From Pantoea sp. Ep11b (lineage in GTDB: Bacteria; Pseudomonadota; Gammaproteobacteria; Enterobacterales; Enterobacteriaceae), in contig NZ_CP160631.1 of NCBI RefSeq assembly GCF_040783975.1, forward strand, positions 1,550,001-1,614,000: a DNA stretch of 64,000 bases, in the 5' to 3' direction. This document shows positions 34,946 through 44,814 of the stretch, piece after piece. The position numbers and the translations under genes were made by a program. A model generated the notes under the pieces. The model was not told the origin of the DNA. It made no database searches and was given only the letters and a program-made list of their open reading frames with translations. Within the stretch, counting starts at the first letter, position 1; every line of letters begins with the position of its first letter.

Positions 34946-36841
34946 ATGTTTAAAACAACACAATCCCGCTTTACCGCAACAATGATCGCATTCTTTGTTG
35001 CGCTTTTACTCGTTACAGTTTGGGTCATCAATCAGTTCGTCGCGCCGCAGCTGGTCGACAGCGAAAGCCGTCTGGTTCGCTATCAGGTTGATTCGCTCGC
35101 CTCCGGCATCGTCGAACAGATGAACCGCGTTCAGGCGCAGCAAAGGGCCATCACCGAAGCTGCATCGGTGATGGACAGCGCCACTATCGATACCCTGTTA
35201 CCGACGCTGGTAAACCAGTATCAGGACAGCAACGTGTTTGGTGGCGGTATCTGGCCACTGCCGAATCGTCGCGATCCGGCTAAAGAGAAAGACAGCAGCT
35301 TCTTTGCCCGTAATGCCAGCAACGAACTGCAGGTTAACACCTACTGGAACTCCGATGCCGCCGACAAATACTGGGAACAACCCTGGTATAAAGATGGTCT
35401 GGCAGCGGCCAAAGGGCAGTGCGCCTGGGCTAAAGCCTATCAGGATGCCGCCAGCCCGCAGCCCCGCACCAACTGCGCTATGGCCATTTACCGCAATGGC
35501 TCAGCATGGGGCGTGGCAACCATCGACGTGACCCTGGGTTTCTTTAACCAGCTGGCGAAACAGATGGGCGAAACGATTCATGGCAACGTGCTGATCGTTG
35601 AGGCGGATGGCAAAGTCGTGGGTAACGGCGCGCTGGTGAATGCTGCACCGAAGCTGGAAAATCTGGCTGACGTGCAGATGCCTATGGCGGCCCCACTGAA
35701 AGCCCTGCTGAATGGCGTTGGCAGCCAGCCGCTGGAAACCACCTTTGACAGCAGCGAAGGCGAGCAGACGCTGTTTGTACAGGCTATCCCTGGCAGCCCC
35801 TGGTATCTCGCCAGTAGTCTGCCGACCAGCCTGCTGAAAGCGCAGTCGCACAACATGCTGACCCGCCTGGGACTGGTGCAGATCCCGCTGGCGGTGATCC
35901 TGCTGCTGGTATCACTGGGCTTTGTCCGGGCGATGATGAAACGTCTTGGCGTGCTGAATCGCAATATTGAAGCACTCTCGACCGGCGGGGCCGATCTGAC
36001 CCAGCGTCTGCCCGCCAGCAACAGCCCGGAATTTAACGCCGTGGCGCAGAGTTTTAACCAGTTCATCAGCTACCTGCAGGGGCTGATGCAGCAGGTGGGT
36101 GACAGCGCACTGGCGATCACTGCGGCTTCGCGTGAGATAGCCAGCGGCAACGCTAATCTCTCCTCCCGTACGGAAGATCAGGCCAGTTCGATTGTAGAAA
36201 CGGCCGCCTCAATGGAGCAGCTGACCGGCACCGTGCGTCAGAACGCCGACAACGCGACTCACGCTAACCAGCTGGCAGGCGATGCCTCACAGGTGGCGGC
36301 GCGTGGCACCGAAGTGGTTCGTCAGGTCGTCAGCACGATGGGTGAAATTCATCACTCGTCACGCAAAGTGGTCGATATCATCAGCGTCATCGACAGCATC
36401 GCGTTCCAGACCAACATCCTGGCCCTGAACGCTGCGGTTGAAGCCGCCCGGGCCGGTGAACAGGGGCGCGGTTTTGCCGTCGTGGCATCGGAAGTGCGCA
36501 ACTTGGCGCAGCGCTCAGCCAATTCGGCGCGTGAGATTAAAAAGTTAATCGAGGAGTCGGTGGCCAACATCGACACCGGCAGCGCGCTGGTTGAGCAGGC
36601 GGGGCAGACCATGGATGAGCTGATGCAGGGCGTGAGCAGCGTCACGACGCTGATGAGCGAAATCATGTCCGCCAGCCGTGAGCAGAGCATGGGTATCGAA
36701 CAGGTTAACGTGGCGATTACGCAGCTTGATGGCACCACCCAGCAGAACGCCGTGCTGGTGGAGCAGGTTTCCGCCGCGGCGCAGGCGATGGAAGCGCAGA
36801 GCACTCAGCTGGAGCGGGTCGTTCAGAGTTTCCGGTTGTAA
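34946..36841 (+). CDS. Methyl-accepting chemotaxis protein
   Basis: A 631-residue transmembrane chemoreceptor. TM1 spans about 12-33. A periplasmic Cache-type sensing domain of about 270 residues follows ([32 protein letters not shown]). TM2 lies at about 310-330, HAMP at about 331-385 and then the coiled signalling domain. The hairpin tip region is intact ([33 protein letters not shown]). There is no C-terminal NWETF-type pentapeptide, so it probably lacks the CheR/CheB tether. The ligand is unknown; Cache domains often bind amino acids or small acids. A sigma28 promoter precedes it and a terminator follows, so it belongs to the flagellar late regulon. Confidence 0.9.
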   Translation: MFKTTQSRFTATMIAFFVALLLVTVWVINQFVAPQLVDSESRLVRYQVDSLASGIVEQMNRVQAQQRAITEAASVMDSATIDTLLPTLVNQYQDSNVFGGGIWPLPNRRDPAKEKDSSFFARNASNELQVNTYWNSDAADKYWEQPWYKDGLAAAKGQCAWAKAYQDAASPQPRTNCAMAIYRNGSAWGVATIDVTLGFFNQLAKQMGETIHGNVLIVEADGKVVGNGALVNAAPKLENLADVQMPMAAPLKALLNGVGSQPLETTFDSSEGEQTLFVQAIPGSPWYLASSLPTSLLKAQSHNMLTRLGLVQIPLAVILLLVSLGFVRAMMKRLGVLNRNIEALSTGGADLTQRLPASNSPEFNAVAQSFNQFISYLQGLMQQVGDSALAITAASREIASGNANLSSRTEDQASSIVETAASMEQLTGTVRQNADNATHANQLAGDASQVAARGTEVVRQVVSTMGEIHHSSRKVVDIISVIDSIAFQTNILALNAAVEAARAGEQGRGFAVVASEVRNLAQRSANSAREIKKLIEESVANIDTGSALVEQAGQTMDELMQGVSSVTTLMSEIMSASREQSMGIEQVNVAITQLDGTTQQNAVLVEQVSAAAQAMEAQSTQLERVVQSFRL

Positions 36842-36849
36842 TCCCTCTT

Positions 36850-36876
36850 CAGGCCAGCCTCGCTGGCCTGATTTTC
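36850..36876 (+). terminator. Intrinsic terminator after the chemoreceptor gene
   Basis: CAGGCCAGC / GCTGGCCTG with loop CTC (36850-36870) is followed by ATTTTC, 9 bases after the stop. Confidence 0.82.
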
Positions 36877-36987
36877 TCTCTGCTTCATCTGCTTACCGTC
36901 GTCCGACCCAGGCAAAAAATCCTCTGCAGAGCGCCCAAACCGCTAATCTTGTGCCAGAATAGATGGGATTAATCTCAAGGAAACGCC

Positions 36988-37530
36988 ATGTCTGCTATTG
37001 AAGTTATCCTCGTTGACCACCTCGATCGTCCCACCGGCAAAATGGAAAAGCTGGAAGTGCATGAAAAAGGATTACTGCACCGTGCGGTGACGGTCTACGT
37101 CTTCAATTCCCGGCAGGAGCTCCTGCTGCAGCGGCGCGCCAGTGATAAATATCACTGTGGCGGGCTATGGAGTAATACCTGCTGCGGCCATCCCTATCCG
37201 CATGAGTCGACCCGTGACGCCGCCGAGCGCCGTCTGCGGGAGGAGATGGGGATGGTGCTGACGCTGACGCCGGTATTTGAACTGAGCTACAACCTGAAGC
37301 TGAGCAATGGCCTGACCGAACATGAATATGGTCACGTCTTTTTTGCCGTCTGCGACAGCCTGCCTGAGCTGAATCCGCAGGAGGCGGATGCCTGGGACTA
37401 TCGCCCGATGGCGCTGATTGAGCAGCAGATGAAGCAGCAGCCACAGCAGTTTACGCCGTGGTTTATCCATACGTTTCCGCGCATCCCGGACTATCTGGCG
37501 CAGTTTCCTTTTCCGGCCGTGACGGCATAA
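36988..37530 (+). CDS. idi: Isopentenyl-diphosphate delta-isomerase, type I
   Basis: A 180-residue Nudix-fold isomerase (E. coli Idi is 182). It has the catalytic Cys in NTCCGHP at about residue 67, the Nudix-like segment AAERRLREEMGM and the catalytic Glu/metal region EHEYGHVFFA at about 114-123. The enzyme interconverts isopentenyl and dimethylallyl diphosphate for isoprenoids. It is a single gene with its own terminator and not part of a carotenoid cluster here. Confidence 0.94.
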   Translation: MSAIEVILVDHLDRPTGKMEKLEVHEKGLLHRAVTVYVFNSRQELLLQRRASDKYHCGGLWSNTCCGHPYPHESTRDAAERRLREEMGMVLTLTPVFELSYNLKLSNGLTEHEYGHVFFAVCDSLPELNPQEADAWDYRPMALIEQQMKQQPQQFTPWFIHTFPRIPDYLAQFPFPAVTA

Positions 37531-37532
37531 AA

Positions 37533-37560
37533 AAACCGCACTGCGGTGCGGTTTCTCTGT
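37533..37560 (+). terminator. Intrinsic terminator after idi
   Basis: AAACCGCA / TGCGGTTT (37533-37540, 37547-37554) with a six-base loop, followed by CTCTGTCT. It lies three bases past the stop. Confidence 0.8.
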
Positions 37561-37682
37561 CTGCGCGGGATCCTGCTTTCTCCGCGACGTTGCCATCCCT
37601 GGCCCGCGACGCTTAACAACGTACCGGGATGCCCCTCACGTTAAAGCCGCTAAGTGTCCTGACTGCCTTTCCGCCCTGACCA

Positions 37683-39167
37683 TCACAACGGCCTGAAATC
37701 TTCCGCATCCACATCGTAGCCCGAGGGTTCCCAGCGGATCGCCAGCAGGGCCAGCAGACCGGCCAGCGGTGCCAGGAAGATCACCCAGAAGACGCCGGTG
37801 CCGAGCGCCGCAACCAGCACGGGAAACAGAAACAGTGAAACGGTCGAACTGCCGCGCATCAGCGTCTGATTGAAGCCGACACCCACGCCGCGCAGCGAGG
37901 TCGGGTAGCTCAGCGAAGCAAAGGTCATGGTGTGTGACCCCGGTCCGAATCCCTGACCAAACAGGAACAGCGCCAGCATCGCGATAGCCAGCGCCGCCTC
38001 CTGTCCCCCTTCCGGGCGGCCAATCAGCGCCAGCCCGAGCAGCGCCACACACTGACAGCCATAACCTGCCACCGACATTTTCCACGCCCCCAGGCGCGGC
38101 ACCAGCCGCACGGCCAGAATGCCGCCGACAAAGGCAAACAGCAGGTTCAGCGCCAGCGAGACCAGAATTGTGGTCAGCATCGACTGCGCAAGGAAACTGG
38201 AGATGATCACCGGCAGGCCAAAAGCGACGGCGTTATAGGCAAACGAGGAGGCGACAGAGGTGATGGTCGCCAGCAGTGTCCGGCGGCGATAAACCCCCTT
38301 CAGGAGCGCGCCATAGTTGCGCCAGCCTGCCTTGCGCACCGGCGTAGCAGGCGTCAGCCCGGCGTCGGTGGCCACCTGCGCGTTGATGTTCCAGGCACTG
38401 CGCAGAATCGCCGCCGCGCCGTTCAGGTCGCCCTGGTTCGCGGCCCAGACCGGCGATTCGCTCATGTAACGGCTGCGGATGGCGATGATGATAATCGCCG
38501 GGACGGCACCAAACCCCAGGATCAGCCGCCAGAGCCAGTCGGTGTGGCTTTCCGGCAGCACGGCATAGAGCAGCAGCACCAGCAGGTAGGAGATGCTGAT
38601 CGCCGCATACCAGGTGGGACACCACATCGCCACGCTGGCCGCTTTGTTCCCCTTGCCGCGCAGTCTTGAAAACTCCGCCAGAAAGGCCATCGCCACCGGC
38701 AGATCGATGCCGACGCCCAGCCCCATGACAAAACGCGCAGCCGCCAGCACATACTCGTTGGGCGCGAACGCACAGGCGAAAGCCGCCACGACAAAAAAGA
38801 ACATATCGGCCATAAACACCCGATAACGGCCAATTTTATCCGTGAGATAGCCGCCGATCAGGGCGCCGATGATGGCGCCGAAGGTAATGGCCGAGGCGAC
38901 CATGCCGGTGCCGGAGGGCGTCAGGTTAAATTCGCGCGTAATGTCTTTCATGCCAAAGGCCAGCGCACCCAGGTCGTAGGCATCGAGAAACACGCCCCCC
39001 AGCGCAATCGCGATAACGATACGGGCGTTATTACAGGCGCTGTCGCCGCTGTTCACCAAACGGGAGACATCTGCTGCATTGCGGATCCACTGCGTTTCAC
39101 CCGCAGGCGCACGGCCTGCCGTCGCCACATGGGCGGAAGAGATCAGGTCTGACATGATGTTCTGCAT
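37683..39167 (-). CDS. MFS transporter, metabolite:H+ symporter type
   Basis: A 494-residue protein with 12 membrane segments and a long N-terminal cytoplasmic leader. The GALIGGYLTDKIGRYR loop and the RFVMGLGVGIDLPVAMAFLAEFSRLRGKGNK region place it in the sugar/aromatic-acid/metabolite symporter branch of the MFS. RGVGVGFNQTLMRGSS is the matching motif in the second half. The substrate is unassigned. It stands alone, reverse to idi and divergent from yehZ. Confidence 0.82.
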   Translation of the reverse strand: MQNIMSDLISSAHVATAGRAPAGETQWIRNAADVSRLVNSGDSACNNARIVIAIALGGVFLDAYDLGALAFGMKDITREFNLTPSGTGMVASAITFGAIIGALIGGYLTDKIGRYRVFMADMFFFVVAAFACAFAPNEYVLAAARFVMGLGVGIDLPVAMAFLAEFSRLRGKGNKAASVAMWCPTWYAAISISYLLVLLLYAVLPESHTDWLWRLILGFGAVPAIIIIAIRSRYMSESPVWAANQGDLNGAAAILRSAWNINAQVATDAGLTPATPVRKAGWRNYGALLKGVYRRRTLLATITSVASSFAYNAVAFGLPVIISSFLAQSMLTTILVSLALNLLFAFVGGILAVRLVPRLGAWKMSVAGYGCQCVALLGLALIGRPEGGQEAALAIAMLALFLFGQGFGPGSHTMTFASLSYPTSLRGVGVGFNQTLMRGSSTVSLFLFPVLVAALGTGVFWVIFLAPLAGLLALLAIRWEPSGYDVDAEDFRPL

Positions 39168-39308
39168 CTTTGATTATTTATACCAGGTCTGGAAGGATAG
39201 CCATTCAGACGTCCAGAAGTAAATTCATTTCAGCTATATGAAATAAGATTCTCATCTCAGAATGCTGTTCTGCTTCGAGAAAGTCCGCCGCATCACCCAC
39301 AGGCCAGG

Positions 39309-39318
39309 CTACGCTTTT
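39309..39318 (+). promoter_or_regulatory. Candidate sigmaS -10 element upstream of yehZ
   Basis: CTACGCTTTT resembles the extended sigmaS -10 (CTAYRCTTAA) and lies about 125 bases before the yehZ ATG. The E. coli yehZYXW operon is RpoS-dependent, which makes the site plausible but unproven here. Confidence 0.4.
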
Positions 39319-39441
39319 AAGGCAGAAACTCTCCGCTGCCGGGTCTGTCAGCCTGCGGCTGCGCGGCAGAAGAGCAGCCTGAACGCATAACGCCCTGCGC
39401 GGCGCAAAAACGACACACGAAAACGCGATAAGGAAAAGATC

Positions 39442-40353
39442 ATGATCAGAACCCGGGGCTGGATCGGCGTCAGCGCTTTGCTGCTCAGTATGGGAATGGC
39501 ACAGGCGGCAGATCCTGTGCGGGTCGGCTCAAAAATTGATACCGAAGGGTCGCTGCTGGGCAATGTGATCCTGCAGGTGCTGGAAAAGCATGGGGTCAAA
39601 ACCGTCAATAAAATCCAGCTCGGTTCGACACAGGTGGTACGCGGTGCCATAACGGCAGGCGAACTTGATATCTATCCGGAATATACCGGCAACGGCGCCT
39701 TCTTCTTCAACGACGAGAAAGACAGCGCCTGGAAGAGTGCTACCGCCGGCTACGAGAAAGTGAAGAAGCTCGATGCAGAGAAGAATCACCTGGTGTGGCT
39801 GACCCCGGCACCGGCCAATAACACCTGGACCATCGCCGTGCGCAAAGAACTGGCGGAAAAAAATCAGCTCTCCTCGCTGGCCGATCTCAGTGCCTGGCTG
39901 AAAAAAGGGGGCACCTTTAAGCTGGCGGCGTCGGCAGAATTTATTGAGCGCAGTGATGCTCTACCCGCCTTTGAAAAAGCGTACGGCTTTAACCTGAAAC
40001 AGGATCAGCTGCTGTCGCTGGCGGGCGGTGACACCGCAGTCACCATCAGCGCGGCGGCGCAGCAGACATCCGGGGTCAATGCGGCGATGGCCTATGGGAC
40101 AGACGGGCCGGTGGCGGCGCTGGGCCTGCAGACGCTCAGCGATCCCAAAGGCGTTCAGCCGATCTATGCGCCGACGCCGGTTATCCGTGAATCGGTGCTG
40201 AAAGCCTATCCCGGCATTGAGGGGTGGCTGAAGCCGGTGTTCAGCGCGCTGGATGAGAAGACGCTGCAACAGCTCAACGCGAAAATCGCGGTCGACGGCC
40301 AGGATGCCAGCAGCGTTGCGACTGAGTGGCTGCAGCAGCAGAAGATCCTGTAA
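39442..40353 (+). CDS. osmF: OsmF/YehZ, osmoprotectant-type ABC substrate-binding protein
   Basis: A 303-residue periplasmic binding protein (E. coli YehZ is 305) with a signal peptide ending at about residue 22. RVGSKIDTEGSLLGNVILQVLEKHG and GELDIYPEYTGNGAFFF are the conserved ligand-pocket stretches of the ProX/OpuC group. In E. coli this system binds betaine poorly, and its physiological substrate is still debated. It is the first gene of the four-gene yehZYXW operon, four bases before yehY. Confidence 0.93.
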   Translation: MIRTRGWIGVSALLLSMGMAQAADPVRVGSKIDTEGSLLGNVILQVLEKHGVKTVNKIQLGSTQVVRGAITAGELDIYPEYTGNGAFFFNDEKDSAWKSATAGYEKVKKLDAEKNHLVWLTPAPANNTWTIAVRKELAEKNQLSSLADLSAWLKKGGTFKLAASAEFIERSDALPAFEKAYGFNLKQDQLLSLAGGDTAVTISAAAQQTSGVNAAMAYGTDGPVAALGLQTLSDPKGVQPIYAPTPVIRESVLKAYPGIEGWLKPVFSALDEKTLQQLNAKIAVDGQDASSVATEWLQQQKIL

Positions 40354-40356
40354 CCG

Positions 40357-41532
40357 ATGCCGATAGCGCGGGAAGCGATACGCCGTCCGGTGCAGCAGCC
40401 GGTGGCCTGGCTGCTGCTGACCCTGCTGAGTCTGGCGCTGATCGTGCTGCCGTTTCTCAACGTTGCCCCGAACCGGCTGGTGGCGGGCGAACCGCTGAGG
40501 CTCTGGCAGATCAGCCGCTTCGGGCTACTGCTGTTGCCGCTGGCGGCGCTCTGGCTGCTGCTGTGGCGTCGGCCCGGTCGCAGTACGCTGATGCTGGCGC
40601 TGCTGGCGGCGGAGCTGATGCTGGCACTCCTCATCTGGCTGGGCGGTCATCAGGCCACGCTGCTCAGTCAGCAGGGCAGTCGCCTGGCGCGCACCAGCTT
40701 CGCCAGCGGCCTGTGGTGCAGCGCCGCCACGCTATTGCTGCTGATCACCGACCTGGTGCGGCAACTGACCCGTCACCGGCTGGCTCAGCTGCTGCTTAAT
40801 CTGCAGGTCTGGCTGCTGCCGCTGCTGTTGCTGTTCAGCGGTCAGCTGGCCGATCTCTCTTTGCTCAGGGAGTACACCAATCGCCAGGCCGTGTTTGATG
40901 CGGCACTCAGCCGCCATCTCACTCTGCTGGCGGGTACGGTGCTGCCTGCACTGCTGATCGCGCTGCCGCTGGGTGTGGCGCTGTTCCGGCGTCCGGGCTG
41001 GCAGGGCAGCATTTTCGGCGTGCTGAATGTGATTCAGACGGTGCCCTCCGTCGCGCTGTTTGGCCTGCTGATTGCGCCACTGGCCGGACTGGCTCAGCAC
41101 TTTCCCTGGCTGGGCGCGTGGGGCATCAGTGGCATCGGCATGGCTCCGGCGCTGATCGCGCTGGTGCTCTACGCGCTGTTGCCGCTGGTACGGAGCGTGG
41201 TGGTAGGGCTGCAGCAGGTACCCCGCGAGGTGCGCGAGAGTGCCCGTGGCATGGGAATGAGCGGCTGGCAGCAGTTCCGTGCGGTGGATGTACCGCTGGC
41301 GCTGCCGGTCTGGCTGGCGGGGCTGCGGGTAGTGGTAGTGCAGACGCTGGGGATGGCCGTGGTGGCGGCGCTGATTGGCGCAGGCGGCTTCGGTGCGATT
41401 ATTTTTCAGGGGCTGCTAAGCAGTGCGCTGGATCTGGTGCTGCTGGGCGTAATCCCTGTGATTGCGCTGGCGGTGACAGTCGATGCGCTGTTCCGCCTGC
41501 TGATCTCACTGCTGGAGAGAAGAGATGATTGA
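40357..41532 (+). CDS. yehY: YehY, ABC transporter permease
   Basis: A 391-residue membrane protein with an extra N-terminal multi-span region followed by the BPD_transp_1 permease domain (about 190-385). The permease carries EAA-loop features ([19 protein letters not shown]) that contact the ATPase YehX. It is slightly longer than E. coli YehY (385). The start follows the yehZ stop closely and the end overlaps yehX by 8 bases. Confidence 0.92.
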   Translation: MPIAREAIRRPVQQPVAWLLLTLLSLALIVLPFLNVAPNRLVAGEPLRLWQISRFGLLLLPLAALWLLLWRRPGRSTLMLALLAAELMLALLIWLGGHQATLLSQQGSRLARTSFASGLWCSAATLLLLITDLVRQLTRHRLAQLLLNLQVWLLPLLLLFSGQLADLSLLREYTNRQAVFDAALSRHLTLLAGTVLPALLIALPLGVALFRRPGWQGSIFGVLNVIQTVPSVALFGLLIAPLAGLAQHFPWLGAWGISGIGMAPALIALVLYALLPLVRSVVVGLQQVPREVRESARGMGMSGWQQFRAVDVPLALPVWLAGLRVVVVQTLGMAVVAALIGAGGFGAIIFQGLLSSALDLVLLGVIPVIALAVTVDALFRLLISLLERRDD

Positions 41533-42472
41533 ATTCAGGGGCGTATCACGCGCGTTTAACGGCAAAGCGGCGGTGAAAGATCTGACATTGCAGGTGGCCG
41601 CCGGTGAGTTCTGCGTACTGCTCGGCACCTCCGGCTCCGGCAAATCGACCACCCTGAAGATGATTAACCGGCTGGTGGAGTTTGACAGCGGAGATATCCG
41701 CTTTGCTGGTGAGTCGATTCGCCAGCTGGATGCCCGCGCGCTGCGTCGCCGCATGGGCTACGCCATCCAGTCGACCGGCCTGTTTCCGCACTGGACGGTG
41801 CGGAAGAATATCGCCACGGTGCCGGTTCTGCTGGGCTGGCCGGCTGCGCAGATCAATGCGCGCATCGCGACGCTGCTGGGCCTGCTGAACCTGGACACAC
41901 AACTGCTCGACCGCTATCCGCATCAGCTCTCCGGCGGACAGCAGCAGCGGGTTGGGGTAGCGCGTGCGCTGGCGGCGGACCCGGAAGTCCTGCTGATGGA
42001 TGAGCCGTTCGGGGCGCTCGACCCGGTCACCCGCGGCATGCTGCAACAGGAGATGCTGCGCATTCACCGGCTTTCGGGCCGCACGATTGTGCTGGTGACC
42101 CATGATATCGACGAAGCGCTGACGCTGGCTGATCGCCTGGTGCTGATGGATAACGGCGAGATCGTTCAGCAGGGCAGGCCGGTGGAGCTGCTGACGCAGC
42201 CCGTAAATGCGTTTGTGCGTGACTTCTTTGGCCGCAGCGAAATCGGGGTGCGGCTGCTGTCGCTGGAGCAGGTTAGCCAGGCCGTGCGTCACGGGGAGTG
42301 GCTGGCGGGCGAACCGATTGCGGCCGGGCTGACGCTGCGGGAGGCCCTTTCACAGTTTATCGCCCGGCGAACCGACCAGCTGCCGGTGGTCGACGCGCAG
42401 CAGCAACCGCTGGGCGTTCTCCACTTCAGCGATCTGCTGCAACGGCACGGGGCAGCCCCATGCGCAGGTTAA
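41525..42472 (+). CDS. yehX: YehX, ABC transporter ATP-binding protein
   Basis: A 315-residue ATPase with Walker [10 protein letters not shown] at about 36-44, signature LSGGQQQR at about 139-146, Walker B VLLMDEP and H-loop THDID. After about residue 240 comes a CBS-like tail ([26 protein letters not shown]) as in OpuCA/ProV-type subunits, possibly sensing ionic strength. It overlaps yehY by 8 bases and yehW by 13. Confidence 0.94.
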   Translation: MIEFRGVSRAFNGKAAVKDLTLQVAAGEFCVLLGTSGSGKSTTLKMINRLVEFDSGDIRFAGESIRQLDARALRRRMGYAIQSTGLFPHWTVRKNIATVPVLLGWPAAQINARIATLLGLLNLDTQLLDRYPHQLSGGQQQRVGVARALAADPEVLLMDEPFGALDPVTRGMLQQEMLRIHRLSGRTIVLVTHDIDEALTLADRLVLMDNGEIVQQGRPVELLTQPVNAFVRDFFGRSEIGVRLLSLEQVSQAVRHGEWLAGEPIAAGLTLREALSQFIARRTDQLPVVDAQQQPLGVLHFSDLLQRHGAAPCAG

Positions 42473-43191
42473 GGGATCCGCTGCTGTGGCTGGTGCTGCT
42501 CTATGTCGCGCTGCTGAGCCTGATGCCCTGGAGCGGGCCGCTGTTTCACCGCTGGTTTCCCGATCTGGCGCGGCCGCTCTATCAGCAGGAGAGCTTCTGG
42601 CAGCTCACCCTGGCGCATCTGTTTCTGGTGATCGCCGCCAGCCTGCTGGCGATCGTGACTGGCGTCGGCAGCGGCGTACTGGTGACGCGACGGGCAGGGC
42701 GCGCCTTCCGGCCGCTGACAGAGACGATTGTGGCCGCCGGACAGACGATTCCGCCGGTGGCGGTGCTGGCGATTGCGGTACCGGTGATGGGCTTTGGCGC
42801 GTGGCCTGCGGTGGTGGCACTGCTGCTCTATGGCCTGCTGCCGATTTTACAGGGCACGCTGGCGGGCATTGACAGTGTACCGGAGAGCAGCCGGGAGATC
42901 GCAACCGGGGTCGGGATGAGTGCCTGGCAGCGGTTGTGGCAGGTTGAACTGGCGCTGGCTGCGCCGGTGATCATCGCCGGTATACGCACGTCGGTGATCA
43001 TTAACATCGGAACCGCGGCCATCGCCTCGACGGTGGGGGCCAAAAGTCTCGGCTCACCGGTGATTATCGGGTTAAGCGGGTTTAACACGGCCTACGTGAT
43101 TCAGGGGGCGCTGCTGGTGGCGCTGCTGGCTATCGTCAGCGATCGTCTGTTTGAACGCCTGCAACGCTGGCTTAGCGTGAATGAACGATAA
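42460..43191 (+). CDS. yehW: YehW, ABC transporter permease
   Basis: A 243-residue permease, exactly the E. coli YehW length when started at the ATG at 42460 ([14 protein letters not shown]). A longer frame from 42298 is unsupported and overlaps yehX in the wrong frame. It has about six membrane segments and an EAA loop ([24 protein letters not shown]). With YehY it forms the channel of the transporter. Its 3' end overlaps the convergent yohO by 20 bases. Confidence 0.92.
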   Translation: MRRLRDPLLWLVLLYVALLSLMPWSGPLFHRWFPDLARPLYQQESFWQLTLAHLFLVIAASLLAIVTGVGSGVLVTRRAGRAFRPLTETIVAAGQTIPPVAVLAIAVPVMGFGAWPAVVALLLYGLLPILQGTLAGIDSVPESSREIATGVGMSAWQRLWQVELALAAPVIIAGIRTSVIINIGTAAIASTVGAKSLGSPVIIGLSGFNTAYVIQGALLVALLAIVSDRLFERLQRWLSVNER

Positions 43192-43279
43192 GGGAGTATC
43201 CCACCAGCATCAGACCGCTGGTGCCGCCGACGGCCATGATAAAAAAGAGCGTGGCGAAAAAGGCTTTTTTGACATTCAT
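43172..43279 (-). CDS. yohO: YohO, small inner membrane protein
   Basis: A 35-residue protein reading [20 protein letters not shown] followed by [15 protein letters not shown]. It is collinear with E. coli YohO (35 residues), which has the same xGGxxGxMLxGYxxIV pattern, and it lies between yehW and mlrA as in E. coli. One membrane helix spans about residues 6-30. The stop overlaps the yehW 3' end. Function is unknown. Confidence 0.88.
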   Translation of the reverse strand: MNVKKAFFATLFFIMAVGGTSGLMLVGYSLIVHSR

Positions 43280-43366
43280 GGTTAAAACCTGAGCTTGTGA
43301 ACAGTGAGGCGGGGATAATAGCGCGCGCAAGGCAGCAGGCAAAGCGCCCGGCGTGCGTTTTTGTTA

Positions 43367-44101
43367 TCAGGCAGGTTCGTGCAGACGTACAGCGTAACCC
43401 TGTTCCTGCCAGTGTGTCAGCTGTTCCTGCTGGCGTCGGGTCAGTTTTTTACCGGTAAAGACAAACATATTCATGCCAGGAAAGAGTTCAGGACGCGGCA
43501 CATCCAGCGGTTCAGCCAGCACATCAATCCGCCAGCCGTGCTGGGAGAGACGCCACCCTTCCAGCCAGATACGGGTCCGATCTTCGATACCCCAGCCGAT
43601 TATCAGCGCATCTTTGCCTGACTTTTTGCGGCTGCCGGTCAGGCAGAAGGCCACATAGTCAATCAGTAACCCATCCAGCAGACTGCACATGGTGCGGGCG
43701 GTGTTCTGGTCCAGACTCAGCTTCTGGCGCACCGGCATAAAAACGTGGTCGATCAGCGCATCAATCGGATGTTCGCGGCCAATCGCGGCAATTTTGTTAC
43801 GAAGTTTAGCGGGCCTGACGTGACGCAGGACGCTGATGAGCTCATCCTGTAATGTCGTCCAGCCATCATGCGCATCCACATCGCCACCTTCCAGCAGTGC
43901 CTTGACCTTGCCGACGGGCACGCCGCTTTCAATCCAGCGCATAATCTCTTCAATGCGCTGAACATCTTCTTCATCAAACTGACGATGTCCGCCTTCGGTG
44001 CGCTGCGGCTTCAGTAAGCCATAACGACGCTGCCAGGCGCGTAAGGTGACTGGGTTTATGCCACAGCGCTCGGCGACGTCACCGATACTGTATAAGGTCA
44101 T
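43367..44101 (-). CDS. mlrA: MerR-type transcriptional activator MlrA
   Basis: A 244-residue MerR-family regulator. The N-terminal winged helix is typical ([37 protein letters not shown]), followed by a long effector domain ([41 protein letters not shown]). I chose the ATG at 44101 because it has AGAGGA nearby and matches the E. coli start; the longer frame from 44131 does not. In E. coli MlrA activates csgD and hence curli and biofilm matrix. An MlrA box lies in its own upstream region, suggesting autoregulation. Confidence 0.93.
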   Translation of the reverse strand: MTLYSIGDVAERCGINPVTLRAWQRRYGLLKPQRTEGGHRQFDEEDVQRIEEIMRWIESGVPVGKVKALLEGGDVDAHDGWTTLQDELISVLRHVRPAKLRNKIAAIGREHPIDALIDHVFMPVRQKLSLDQNTARTMCSLLDGLLIDYVAFCLTGSRKKSGKDALIIGWGIEDRTRIWLEGWRLSQHGWRIDVLAEPLDVPRPELFPGMNMFVFTGKKLTRRQQEQLTHWQEQGYAVRLHEPA

Positions 44102-44128
44102 AAAATCCTCTTTCGATTGGTCTGAGTG

Positions 44129-44160
44129 CAATTACCATAACGAAGCAATTTAAGTTGTAC
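44129..44160 (-). promoter_or_regulatory. Candidate sigma70 promoter of mlrA
   Basis: On the reverse strand, TTGTAC, a 17-base spacer and TATGGT form a plausible -35/-10 pair. The -35 overlaps one arm of the MlrA box, which would let bound MlrA affect its own transcription. The prediction is tentative. Confidence 0.35.
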
Positions 44161-44184
44161 AATACATTTCGCTATGTACAACTT
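44153..44184. promoter_or_regulatory. MlrA-box palindrome
   Basis: AAGTTGTACA (44153-44162), exactly 12 bases, then TGTACAACTT (44175-44184). The published E. coli MlrA box is AAAATTGTACA-N12-TGTACAATTTT, so arms and spacer length agree closely. It lies about 50 bp upstream of mlrA and about 67 bp from the XRE gene. Confidence 0.8.
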
Positions 44185-44210
44185 GACTGATACGGCATTT
44201 CCAGGCTACA

Positions 44211-44245
44211 TCTCAAATATGAGAATGTTTCCCACATATGAGAAT
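44211..44245. promoter_or_regulatory. Repeats likely to be the operator of the XRE-cupin regulator
   Basis: TCTCAAATATGAGA (44211-44224) is a palindrome, and ATATGAGAAT occurs twice (44217-44226 and 44236-44245), 19 bases apart. They lie directly before the regulator ATG at 44251. Autoregulation is inferred from position. Confidence 0.5.
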
Positions 44246-44250
44246 AACCC

Positions 44251-44814
44251 ATGTCGGAGCTGAATACTGAGCAGCGACTGGCGGTGAGGCTGTCAGAATT
44301 ACGACTGCAACGCGGCTGGTCATTAGATGAACTTTCTGTCGCCACGGGCATCAGCCGCGCGTCATTATCGCGCATTGAGCGAAGCGAGACCAGCCCCACG
44401 GCGGCACTGCTTAACCGGCTGTGTGCGGCTTATGGACTCACGATGTCGCGTCTGCTGAGTGAAGTCGAGGAGGAGTCCACTCTGCTGGTCAGAGCGGAAC
44501 AGCAGCCGGTGTGGCAGGATGCCGCCAGCGGATTTGTCCGCCGCAATGTTTCACCGCCTGCCCTCTATTTTAGATGCGAACTGGTAGAGGGCAAGTTACG
44601 GCCCGGCGCGCGGATCGATTATGACACGCCGCCCGTTCAGGGACTGGAGCAGCATATCTGGCTGCGCGAGGGCGGCCTGACCATCTCGATGGGGCTGCAG
44701 CAGTGGACGCTGCAGCCCGGTGACTGCCTGCGGTTTCACCTGACGGGAAAATCCGCCTTTGAGGCGCACCTCACCGACGGGGCTCGTTATCTGCTGGTGG
44801 TGGCCAGACCATGA
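44251..44814 (+). CDS. XRE-cupin transcriptional regulator
   Basis: A 187-residue protein. An XRE helix-turn-helix occupies about 12-66 (LRLQRGWSLDELSVATGISRASLSRIE) and a cupin domain about 100-185 (EQHIWLREGGLTI, LQPGDCLRFHLTGKS). Regulators of this type sense small metabolites and often control the gene behind them. The stop overlaps the next gene by four bases (ATGA), making a two-gene operon with an acetyltransferase. A pair of repeats sits in its promoter. Confidence 0.85.
   Translation: MSELNTEQRLAVRLSELRLQRGWSLDELSVATGISRASLSRIERSETSPTAALLNRLCAAYGLTMSRLLSEVEEESTLLVRAEQQPVWQDAASGFVRRNVSPPALYFRCELVEGKLRPGARIDYDTPPVQGLEQHIWLREGGLTISMGLQQWTLQPGDCLRFHLTGKSAFEAHLTDGARYLLVVARP

Noticed and set aside
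42298..42459. 54-codon N-terminal extension of YehW
   Set aside because: It lies inside yehX in another frame and is absent from the family; the ATG at 42460 gives the exact E. coli length.
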